The position numbers and the translations under genes are program-made. From positions 248,001 to 312,000 of the forward strand of contig NZ_CP134197.1 in the NCBI RefSeq assembly GCF_031585635.1: a stretch of 64,000 nt of DNA, given 5' to 3'. This document shows positions 9,847 through 17,252 of this stretch, one piece after another. The notes under the pieces were generated by a model. It was not told the origin of the DNA. It made no database searches and saw nothing but the letters and a program-made list of their open reading frames with translations. Source of the DNA: Paraburkholderia sp. FT54 (GTDB lineage Bacteria > Pseudomonadota > Gammaproteobacteria > Burkholderiales > Burkholderiaceae). The stretch's first letter is position 1; every line of letters begins with the position of its first letter.

Positions 9847-10682
9847 GGTTCTGGTGCAAATCAGATACGCTGATTGGTTACGCTTGAGTTTTGACGAACG
9901 CGAGACCGCAATGAGTAAGCTGACAGACATCGACTGGTTGTTCAACGGCCGTCACTTTGACCGAGAAGTCATCGTCCTGTGTGTGCGTTGGTATCTGCGT
10001 TACAAGCTCAGCCTTCGAGACCTCGTTGAATTAATGGCCGAGCGCGGGCTGTCGCTCGCACACACTACGATCATGCGCTGGGTCAAACGCTGCGCGCCAG
10101 AGTTCCTCAAGCGCTGGGACCGGTTTGCAAAATCTGCTGGTCGTTCATGGAGAGTCGATGAGACGTATGTGAAAGTCCGTGGCAAATGGGTCTATCTTTA
10201 CCGTGCAGTCGACCGCGCAGGAAAGACGGTCGACTTCCGGCTCAGCGCCAGGCGCGATGTCGCTGCGGCCAAGGCTTTCTTCGCGAAAGCGATCAGGAGC
10301 CAAGGGCTCGCTCCAAAGACAATCACGCTGGACGGTTACGGTGCGTCTCACCGCGCGGTGCGGGAAATGAAGGCGGACCAGTTTCTGCCCACGGACACGA
10401 CATTGCGATCGTCGAAGTATTTGAACAATTGATCGAGCAGGATCATCGCAACATCAAGTCCAGGGTCAGCGCAATGCTCGGCTTCAAACGCTTCAGCGAT
10501 GCGGTCATTACGTTATCGGGCGTCGAGTTGATGCATCGCATTCGCAAAGGTCAGTTCAACCTTGCACGGTTGCGCCTCAAAGATATCGCTGCGCCTGCTG
10601 TTTGGAAGGCAGTCCTTTCAGCACGATGATGTAATGGTGAATGCGCCGTTTTTTGCTTGCGCCCGTAATTTGCACCACAGCC
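9847..10682 (+). mobile_element. IS6-family insertion sequence, complete ends, copy 1
   Basis: About 836 bp, bounded by imperfect terminal inverted repeats: GGTTCTGGTGCAAA at 9847-9860 and the reverse complement of GGCTGTGGTGCAAA at 10669-10682. The flanking 8-mers (ctgctcag and tcgaatcg) do not match, so no target duplication is left. This suggests later recombination or an IS-driven deletion at one side. Its transposase is frameshifted. A related, 5'-truncated copy lies at 55273-55909 in the opposite orientation. Confidence 0.8.
9911..10629 (+). pseudogene. IS6-family DDE transposase, frameshifted
   Basis: Starts [16 protein letters not shown] and carries the first two catalytic Asp motifs ([10 protein letters not shown] and [10 protein letters not shown]). 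One T is missing near 10430: this copy reads ttgaacaattgatcg where the copy at 55273 reads ttgaacaatttgatcg. That gives a premature stop at 10430-10432. The third catalytic motif ([11 protein letters not shown]) and the C terminus ([10 protein letters not shown]) continue in another frame to 10629. Without frameshifting no full DDE enzyme is made. Confidence 0.85.
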
Positions 10683-10728
10683 TCGAATCGGCCCCTTCAA
10701 CGTGGAACGCAGACTTCGAGCTGCGAAT

Positions 10729-12036
10729 TCACGCCGGCACCTGCCCGGGCGTACCGTCAAGAATACGAAGCTTGTCGCCGATGTCGGGAATATTGTGACC
10801 GCCCGAGCGGGACTCGTTGACAAGTCGGTGCGCGGTTGCACGACACTGCGCAAGCGTTTCATGCAATCGAGGTTCGGCCTGAAGGGCGGTCACCACCCTT
10901 TCGAGCTCAGATGGGGACTCACTCAGCAGGGCAGGAACGACCTCTTCTGGCGGTATCAGAGAGCCGTTACTTAGAAGCTGTGCGGTCCAATCGCATCGGT
11001 ACAGAAGCGCGCGTCGCTCGGCCCTTTGCGCCTCTTCATGGTCCAGTGTGGCAAGGCTATGCCGGTTCCTGTGGAGGGAAGTGCGCCAGGTCGCGAGGAT
11101 GTCAGTGCGCAGTCTTTCAATAGCGTCGCCGACTGGCGCGTTTTGCCCACCCGCCGCGAGGCGGCGTTCATCGAGTCGGTCGACGTAGTCCCGATATCCT
11201 TCGAGGAACGATTGCCAGTTCAGCGGCAGTTCGGTCGTCTGCGAGAACGAGCGGCTAACCTCACTAAGCTCATTGCTGATTTCGTGAAGGGCCTGGGCGT
11301 CAGCAAGACGTGCCTCATAGACCTCATGAGCCGACACCATCTGGCGGTGCAGGGGAAACATCGGATTGCTGTGGCGGCGTTGCAGGTGTCGCTCGGCAGC
11401 GCCGGGATGGGCGCTCCATTTCCAGTTGGATAGCGACTTCGCATCAAAGTCGACCGTATCAATCATTGTTCTGAACACCGCTAGCGCTTCCTCGGTTGCA
11501 TGGCCGAAGCAGTCAGCGAGCTTGTAGTCATTGCCTTGCAGACTGGCGCTCGCATTTCCAGCATAGGGGGAGTCGGGCGCGAGTCGGAGGAAGCCTGTGG
11601 CCAGAAAGAATTCCATCGGTAGCTCTACCGACAGGCTCTCCAGCCGGAACGACCGCGCCTCGGAGGAAATCTCCTCGACAGAATGCGCAAGGCGGTTTTC
11701 GAAGTCGAGGAGCGCATCAATCCTGTCGCCGGACGACGGTTGCGCTGCCTCAGCGAGCAGGCAGAAGGACTCACGTACCATTCTTGCCGCGATGGTGCCG
11801 TGCTTCTCGGCAAAGAGCCAGAACCAGAGGGCGAGCTGATATCCTCGAACTCCGTTTCGCAGGACCGGTTCGACGTCTGGCGTGAATATGATGCCAGGTG
11901 CGGCCCACCCTGCGAACGGTGCTGCATGGCTGCCCAAGTACATGCCCAGAAGCTGCTTAATGGACTCGTTCGTATCGCGAGGCCAGCTTCGCGCCTCATC
12001 GTGCCGCTTCTCGGTTTTCCAGAGTCTCCAGGCCAT
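10729..12036 (-). CDS. Hypothetical protein of 435 residues
   Basis: Not recognised. Start ATG 12036 (MAWRLWKTEKRHDEARSW) is chosen because GAGG lies seven bases upstream; the frame is open to 12237 but the extension is Arg/Pro rich and unlikely. The protein is mostly helical and acidic, with one hydrophobic patch near residue 60-75 (GYQLALWFWLF), no signal peptide, and a possible coiled-coil stretch around 235-330. It ends 46 bp before the right end of the IS6 element, so its 3' flank was changed by the insertion, but the stop codon is its own. There is no close neighbour on the same strand. Confidence 0.6.
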   Translation of the reverse strand: MAWRLWKTEKRHDEARSWPRDTNESIKQLLGMYLGSHAAPFAGWAAPGIIFTPDVEPVLRNGVRGYQLALWFWLFAEKHGTIAARMVRESFCLLAEAAQPSSGDRIDALLDFENRLAHSVEEISSEARSFRLESLSVELPMEFFLATGFLRLAPDSPYAGNASASLQGNDYKLADCFGHATEEALAVFRTMIDTVDFDAKSLSNWKWSAHPGAAERHLQRRHSNPMFPLHRQMVSAHEVYEARLADAQALHEISNELSEVSRSFSQTTELPLNWQSFLEGYRDYVDRLDERRLAAGGQNAPVGDAIERLRTDILATWRTSLHRNRHSLATLDHEEAQRAERRALLYRCDWTAQLLSNGSLIPPEEVVPALLSESPSELERVVTALQAEPRLHETLAQCRATAHRLVNESRSGGHNIPDIGDKLRILDGTPGQVPA

Positions 12037-12638
12037 GCTGAACCTCGCAAAGGAATGCGGTATGCGTCCTGGCAACGATAGTTGCACACTCGGCCGAGGC
12101 CGTAAACCGGCGGCTGCCCTTGTTCTTCCGGGGACAGTTCGAGGCAACCCGCGTGAACTGAGTGAGGCTCGTAGCCGGAACGGGATGATATCCGCATGTG
12201 CGCCACCGATGGCTACACTCCCGAACGACGCAAACATCGCGGGGAAATCTCGAACGTTGTTACTCTGAGCAAATTGCCTGCGGTGATAGGCGCCTTTGAC
12301 CGGAAGTTCAGCGCGTACACGCTCAACCGAGTGCGATTTGCAACGAAGTGGTAGCTAAAGTCGGCAACTCACGTGAGGCTAGGCGACGGCACGTCCAGCG
12401 CGATTGAAGTGAAGACCCGGGCTCTTGGGGCTCCGCTGATTCCATTACGTCCTTGGTTGCATTGTCGACCTTGTCCTTCGGTCGCACGGGGCGTATTTAA
12501 ATGCTTGCTGAACGGTTTCGTGATTATACTTAGGTATTAATATGTAAAACTAACGTAAAGGCAACGCCATTTAATAATATCGTATTACATAAGAAGAGTC
12601 TTGGCAGCGCCGCGAACTTCCCGTAATAAGGATATTGA
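12037..12638. other. Intergenic region, no gene seen
   Basis: About 600 bp. The first 200 bp is an open but non-credible extension of the hypothetical gene. The last 130 bp (12500-12630) is AT-rich compared with the surroundings and probably holds the promoter of the receiver gene at 12639. Confidence 0.4.
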
Positions 12639-13019
12639 ATGAATGTGCTCGTAGTCGACGATAATGAGTTCGTCGCGGACAGTCTGGCTTTCCTGCTGGA
12701 CTGCATTGGTCACCGCGCCGTTATGGCGCCCGACGGGGAGACTGCGCTGGAGCTGCTCCATGCCGGCGCTTTCGACCTCGTTTTCCTGGACGAAAACCTC
12801 CCCGGCATCAACGGCAGTGCCGTCGCGCTGTCGCTGCTGGACAGGCCAGTCTTCCCCCGGCCCTTTGTTGCCTCCATGACGGGTGACAGCGATAGCAATG
12901 AAGAGTTGTCCGGACTCTTCGACGTGTGTCTGCAAAAGCCATTCTCTTTGGAAACGCTCATGCGGGTCATCGAAGACGCGCAGAGCATCAGCAATGCGAA
13001 CTGTCTTCTGGCAGCCTAG
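12639..13019 (+). CDS. Single-domain response regulator (CheY-like receiver)
   Basis: A 126-residue stand-alone receiver domain with no output domain. The acidic pocket (VVDDNE), the phospho-acceptor Asp in [11 protein letters not shown] (about residue 51), the Thr in ASMTGD and the Lys in LQKPF are all in place. An orphan with no kinase adjacent. Upstream DNA is AT-rich. It may act in a phosphorelay or by protein contact; the partner cannot be told. It is followed after 223 bp by a cold-shock gene, too far to assume an operon. Confidence 0.85.
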   Translation: MNVLVVDDNEFVADSLAFLLDCIGHRAVMAPDGETALELLHAGAFDLVFLDENLPGINGSAVALSLLDRPVFPRPFVASMTGDSDSNEELSGLFDVCLQKPFSLETLMRVIEDAQSISNANCLLAA

Positions 13020-13242
13020 CCCCCCGCCATATCCGCAGCCCATCAACAGGATGACGAATTCCTCGCCGCCGTATGGTAGCCAGGCGTCGAATGCCAAGCG
13101 TTTTAAAGCGACGGTTTGGTGTCACACCACTTGTCGGAAACGCCAATTGTTCAGAGCATTCTCCTCTGTTAAAAACTTGAGCGTGTGCGGCGGTCCACCG
13201 TCGCGTTTTACAACACATCAATCTTTAAATAGGGTCAGGAAA

Positions 13243-13446
13243 ATGGCAACGGGTACCGTGAAGTGGTTTAACGACGCAAAGGGTTTTGGTTTCATCACGC
13301 CGGATGGTGGTGGCGAAGACCTGTTCGCGCACTTTTCCGAAATCCAGAGCAGCGGCTTCAAGTCACTGCAGGAAAATCAGAAGGTGACCTTTGAAGTGAA
13401 GCAAGGCCCGAAGGGCAAACAGGCGGCAAACATTCAGCCAGTCTGA
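13243..13446 (+). CDS. Cold-shock domain protein (CspA family)
   Basis: A 67-residue single-strand nucleic-acid binder. It has both RNA-binding motifs, KGFGFI and DLFAHF, and the usual start [21 protein letters not shown] lies just before the ATG. The 220-bp untranslated space upstream is compatible with the long leader of cold-inducible csp genes, though no cold box was identified. A strong intrinsic terminator follows. It probably acts as an RNA chaperone; whether it is cold-induced cannot be seen. Confidence 0.95.
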   Translation: MATGTVKWFNDAKGFGFITPDGGGEDLFAHFSEIQSSGFKSLQENQKVTFEVKQGPKGKQAANIQPV

Positions 13447-13476
13447 TACCTTAGCGCACTCGCTATCGCGCAAGCA

Positions 13477-13508
13477 AATGGTCCGCCGAGGCGGACCATT
13501 CCTTTTTT
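13477..13508 (+). terminator. Rho-independent terminator of the cold-shock gene
   Basis: The stem AATGGTCCGC pairs with GCGGACCATT around a CGAG tetraloop, followed by CCTTTTTT. It starts 31 bp after the stop codon. Confidence 0.9.
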
Positions 13509-13747
13509 AGCTATGCGTCGTGACATAGTCTCCTCGGGTGTGCTGGTTTCGGACGTGAGTAAAAGACGTGGCGAACACCACGTGCGCCGGAATGAACGCA
13601 GCCTTCGACCTCGTCGCATTCTCGACTGCCTGGTCAGCTGCCGTGGTCACCTCTGATGCGGCCTTCGTTCCTTTCTCACCTTCCCGACTTGGACGTCGCC
13701 TGGCTATGCGCAGGTGAAGCGTAGGCCACAGCATGTCATGGCGGTCC

Positions 13748-14041
13748 TCACCGGACGCGCGCTCGCGAGTGGTTCGGCTTGTCGCCACTCACCGGCGTCT
13801 CGGTCGGGTCGCGTGCCATGCCCGTGCCATTGACCGGCATCACGGTTGAAATGGCATGTTTGAATACGAGTTGCATGGCTGGACCAGACTTCAGCAGAAC
13901 GGCAAACTGGTCAAAGGCGGCCAGTTGACCACTCAGTCTGATGCCGCTCACGAGGAACACATTTACGGTGGTCTTGTCCCTTACGAGCGTCTGCAGAAAG
14001 TCGTCTTGTACGCTGGGCGTGCGGTCATGTTCTGAGGTCAA
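13748..14041 (-). CDS. Hfq-like Sm-domain RNA-binding protein (Hfq paralogue)
   Basis: The core SVQDDFLQTLVRD...GIRLSGQLAAFDQFAVLL...QLVFKHAISTVMP follows the bacterial Hfq fold in order: N-terminal helix, Sm1 (GIRLSGQ, FDQF) and Sm2 (the FKHAISTV form of the YKHAIST motif). The only ATG in the frame (14137) overlaps the next gene and adds non-conserved residues. TTG at 14041 has AAGGA nine bases upstream and gives MTSEHDRTPSVQ, a normal Hfq-like N terminus; product 97 residues. The C-terminal tail is rich in Arg, Pro and Thr. Burkholderia species are known to carry a second Hfq; this could be a further paralogue. The Sm match is seen; start and function are inferred. Confidence 0.78.
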   Translation of the reverse strand: MTSEHDRTPSVQDDFLQTLVRDKTTVNVFLVSGIRLSGQLAAFDQFAVLLKSGPAMQLVFKHAISTVMPVNGTGMARDPTETPVSGDKPNHSRARVR

Positions 14042-14105
14042 TGGGATAGGTCCTTCGATTGTGCAGGCGATAGCTGAAGCCGCCGGCCGGCCCAGAAGAC
14101 ATGTG

Positions 14106-14315
14106 TTACTGCGACTCGAAGGCGTCGAGGCGCGCATCTGCTATCTTGCCCGGGTGTTGGTCGTGGTACGCGTCGAACAACTGTGCGCACAACTGAGCAA
14201 GTAATGCCAGGTCCATGGCCTGGTCTGCGTGCTCGACCTCTCCTGCGTTGAGCACGTCATCGAGAACCGGGGCGAGACGGCGCAATCGCCGGAAAGTGGC
14301 GTCGTCAAGTTTCAT
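14106..14315 (-). CDS. Small hypothetical protein, 69 residues
   Basis: Starts at ATG 14315 behind a strong GGAGG. It is acidic, helical and Leu/Ala-rich (LRRLAPVLDDVLNAGEVEHADQAMDLALLAQLCAQL), with no signal peptide. It ends 64 bp before the TTG start of the Hfq-like gene on the same strand, so the two may be co-transcribed. The family is not recognised. Confidence 0.6.
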   Translation of the reverse strand: MKLDDATFRRLRRLAPVLDDVLNAGEVEHADQAMDLALLAQLCAQLFDAYHDQHPGKIADARLDAFESQ

Positions 14316-14902
14316 GTTGGACCTCCTGTCGTCAGCCGGTAGGGCGCCTGCTGATGGGACTTAACCCCAAGGCTCTGGCTACGCGTCGCCTGTCGGACCT
14401 GCTGGCCGAGCCGCAAGGAAATTTCTAAATGTCTCTGCCTGCGAGAGACGCATAACATCCGGTCAGGCAGAGGCGGAGCCAGCGCTCGTATTCTAATGTT
14501 GGCGGCGCGCCCGCCACAAAAAGGCGTTACCGATTGCCCCGATGGGCGTTGCCAGGCTCCATATGTCCGACCCAACGCACCTTTGGCGGCATTCGCGGTT
14601 CGACCTAGGGGCGCATTACGCAGTCTGACATCGTAATGCATCAAATTGCGGGACGCGCATTGCGTCCACACGTTCGTTATTTTACTGCACTGCACAATAA
14701 ATGTGAGAAGCCGTATGAACATCAGGCTGCGAACGCTCGCAGGGGTTAGGGAATGAACCGCACCAGACGGTGTCGGCGGGCCAAAATATTGTTTCCTGCG
14801 TCGTAACTGACATTGCTTGGATTGTGCGACGCACAAATAAATAGCGATTGTCAAGTCATTACCAGAGGGTTTACGCTTAGACCACTTTCCCGCGAGATGA
14901 TT
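14316..14902. other. Intergenic region, no gene seen
   Basis: 587 bp between two divergent genes. A minus-strand open frame spans it but has odd composition and no family match. The AT-rich part at 14660-14840 is the likely promoter zone for the plus-strand gene. Confidence 0.35.
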
Positions 14903-15463
14903 ATGGGCACACCTGCGCTTCTGGACCGCTGCGAACTTCTCGCCGCGTGGCATCGTCTTGTTCCCGAGGCAGAACTTGCCGGCCGCCACCCATATGAGCT
15001 AGACGAACTCGGCGAAGCCATACTGAATTGCTCCCCGTCAGCCAGGCGCCAGATAGTGCTTACGGACGTCTACTGTCATCTGACCGAACAGATTGGTCAC
15101 CTTGCCGCCATGTCGGTGGCCGTTACAACCTCATCATTTGGCATCAGGGTCCCGGACGTCGTCTGGATGCCGTGTGACAAGTGGGAAAGTTTCGACCGCG
15201 ACGACCCGGCGCCGTTTGTTCCAGACCTTTGCGTCGAGGTGCTGCTTGATAGCGACCGGATGCACGACATCGAGCGGAGGGTCATGGCCTATCTCGAAGG
15301 CGGTGCCCGCGAAGTCATAGTCATTGGCCAGCGCGGGCAGGTCGACTATTGGGGAGCCACTGGCCGGCGGAAAGCCTCAATGTTCGATGTGAAGGTACTG
15401 CTCGACCCCATGTATTTCGGAGAACGCGGCGCAGCCGCAATGGCTGGCGATGTTCGTCGTTGA
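14903..15463 (+). CDS. Uma2-family (DUF820) PD-(D/E)XK nuclease-like protein
   Basis: A 186-residue protein. The order of motifs fits Uma2: SFGIRVPDVVWMP (about 80-92) carries the first acidic residue, followed by VPDLCVEVLLDSD, where the E-x-x(L) and the next helix (RVMAYLEGGAREVIVI) match the family, and VDYWGATG near the end. ATG 14903 is used; ATG 14897 is also possible. Uma2 proteins are widespread in transposon-rich genomes and of unclear role. It stands alone here. Classification rests on motifs, not on a search. Confidence 0.65.
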   Translation: MGTPALLDRCELLAAWHRLVPEAELAGRHPYELDELGEAILNCSPSARRQIVLTDVYCHLTEQIGHLAAMSVAVTTSSFGIRVPDVVWMPCDKWESFDRDDPAPFVPDLCVEVLLDSDRMHDIERRVMAYLEGGAREVIVIGQRGQVDYWGATGRRKASMFDVKVLLDPMYFGERGAAAMAGDVRR

Positions 15464-15771
15464 GACGCCGCGAACTGGCTAGGCCGGGTCACGATTGCAA
15501 GCTTGGCGGACAGAATCGCCAAAGGCGTCACGCCCTTGATAACACCGGAAATACGCCCATCCAGCCGGAGCGCTTTTTCACGGATGCGCAGCCAGGCAGG
15601 CCGTTGACAGCCAGCCGCCTTGCAGAGCGAATGCTGCCAGCTCAGCTTGCGGCGTGGCATTGCGATATCGGGGACGCATGCAAGCTTGCTCGAGAAGAGA
15701 GGTTCGCGGCGAGCGACCTTTAGACGCTTTCGAACGCGTCGGCGTTGTGCGGAAACGGTGACTCGTGCGCT
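15464..15771. other. Intergenic region, no gene seen
   Basis: 308 bp. Both strands are open in places, but no ribosome-binding site or recognisable product supports a gene. Confidence 0.35.
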
Positions 15772-16116
15772 CTAGTGGCGCCACCCGCGATGCCCGTCGT
15801 AACCACGTCCATAGTAGCCATGCCCGTAGTACCCACGTCCATAGTAACTAGGGCCGTAGTAACCGCCGCGGCCGTAATAGCCCCGATATCCGCCATACCA
15901 GTAGGGGTAGCCATAGTATCCAGGCCAGGGGCGCGGTCCATATACCACCGGCGGCCCGTAGATGACGGGCGGCGGCGCATAGATAACCGGCGGGCCGACA
16001 TACACGGGGCCCGGCACACCGATGCCGACGCGTACAGACACACCACCCGCCTGCGCGAAGCTGGCCGACCCCGCGTCAAGCGCGGCAGCGACCAGAAAAC
16101 GAACGAACCTGTTCAT
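15772..16116 (-). CDS. Exported Gly/Tyr-rich repeat protein
   Basis: 114 residues. A signal peptide (MNRFVRFLVAAALDAGSASFAQA) is followed by GVSVRVGIGVPGPVYVGPP, a Pro/Tyr segment, and then tandem GYYGRG, GYYGHG and GYYGRGYDGH units ending in GWRH. Such proteins are common in Burkholderia-group genomes as exported proteins of unknown role. Start at 16116 is chosen because it places the signal peptide first. The repeats are encoded by near-identical 15-18 bp units, so unit number may vary between strains. Confidence 0.75.
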   Translation of the reverse strand: MNRFVRFLVAAALDAGSASFAQAGGVSVRVGIGVPGPVYVGPPVIYAPPPVIYGPPVVYGPRPWPGYYGYPYWYGGYRGYYGRGGYYGPSYYGRGYYGHGYYGRGYDGHRGWRH

Positions 16117-16321
16117 AGTGCATCGATGCAGGACAGTCACGCATCGCGGTCCTCCTGAACGACTTCGGAACCACCGGCTCTAAAGAGGAGAGGCTCAGCG
16201 GCGATAACCCCGTTATCGCGGCAACGTATCCTCGCGTCTGGAGGCGAAGCGCAACGGATCGTTTTCGCGGGTTCAATGATTCGGGCGTGCCGGAGCTACC
16301 AATCTGTTCGCGCAAGAGATG

Positions 16322-16807
16322 TTATACCGCCGATGCGCCGTCACGATCGTTATACCCGATACGCCACAGTTCGAGCGCCTCGTTGCGTTTTTCAGTCGAT
16401 AATTGGCTCTGGAATAGCGGTTGGTTGAGAATCTCCGTGAGTGAAACAAGGCACCGGTGGATTGCGGGCATAAGGGTGATGGGTTTGTCGAGATAGGCGA
16501 TCGCCGGCTGCTGAAAGCTGCTGCCTACAGTGACCAGAACGTGTTGCAGGCGCGTGTCGTCGGTGATCAGTGCGTCAGGCGCCTGGTGCGTCGCTGCGAG
16601 GTCGTTTAGCACCTGATGTTCCCATCCGCGCCCGGCGCTAGGAAACAGTTTCATACACAGGCAGCGCGAGTTCGGAATCTCAATCACGAAGAGCATCTCC
16701 ATATCTGGTGCCCCCGCGTAATTGCCAGGCCATTTGGTGACAAACCATGCCCGGCTTCTGTCGTGGAGCGTCGACGAATCCCATTCCTGTCCTGGAATTC
16801 GTGCCAT
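16322..16807 (-). CDS. Hypothetical protein, possibly derived from a DDE transposase core
   Basis: 161 residues. Start ATG 16807 has GGAG upstream. No secure family. Weak resemblance to an rve/DDE integrase core is visible: DMEMLFVIEI and ALITDDT as two acidic strands, SLTEIL as a possible third, and ALELWRIGYNDRDGAS near the end, which recalls the AWR-x-x-YN-x-x-RPHS tail of IS3/IS481 enzymes. No inverted repeats were found around it. If real, it is a degenerate or repurposed transposase. Confidence 0.45.
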   Translation of the reverse strand: MARIPGQEWDSSTLHDRSRAWFVTKWPGNYAGAPDMEMLFVIEIPNSRCLCMKLFPSAGRGWEHQVLNDLAATHQAPDALITDDTRLQHVLVTVGSSFQQPAIAYLDKPITLMPAIHRCLVSLTEILNQPLFQSQLSTEKRNEALELWRIGYNDRDGASAV

Positions 16808-17252
16808 GACATTTCTCCTGTTGCAGTTGTAGCGCGTCGCACATAGCCGCAAGCTGGTACTTCAAAGCGCATTTTGACGCGCATGGGTGGCGTTAATAAA
16901 TAGTCCCCACCGCGAGGGAATTGGGAGCGACCAGAGGATGTAAGCCTCGGATCGCCAACCGGGGGAGCCGGCGCGGCGTGTAGCTACGAGGCCTGATTTT
17001 GCGGTGACTCGGGCCGTTCTTCGGCCATTGCGGACGTTCGGCTGTCGGCGGTGGTGAGGTGGCTCCAGGCTACTTCTCTGCCGTTCGGAGAATGATCAGG
17101 CGACTGTACGTCATCGGCCTGGTGTGGACCGGTCGGCGTGGCCGCGATGCTGACCCACAGACTCGCTGCCTTCTCACTCCCAAGCCGCGCTTTCACCAAC
17201 TGCGCGCCGCAACGTCGCCCGCAGCTACGTTGCGGCAGCGCGACGAGTCCGC
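16808..17252. other. Intergenic region with the left 110-bp repeat
   Basis: 445 bp. Holds the repeat at 17021-17130 and nothing else recognisable. Short open frames on both strands are not supported. Confidence 0.4.
17021..17130 (+). repeat. 110-bp inverted repeat, left copy
   Basis: Matches the reverse complement of 20457-20566 at 103 of 110 positions by eye, ungapped. It lies beyond the 3' end of the S53 gene. One frame of it reads GY(F/V)SAVRRMIRRL, shared by both copies, so it may be a fragment of a coding repeat. Confidence 0.85.

Noticed and set aside
14312..14989. 225-codon minus-strand frame
   Set aside because: No family match, unlikely composition, overlaps the Uma2 start and its promoter zone.
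15772..16116. CRISPR-like short repeats in the Gly/Tyr gene
   Set aside because: The repeats are coding units of an exported protein, with no spacers.
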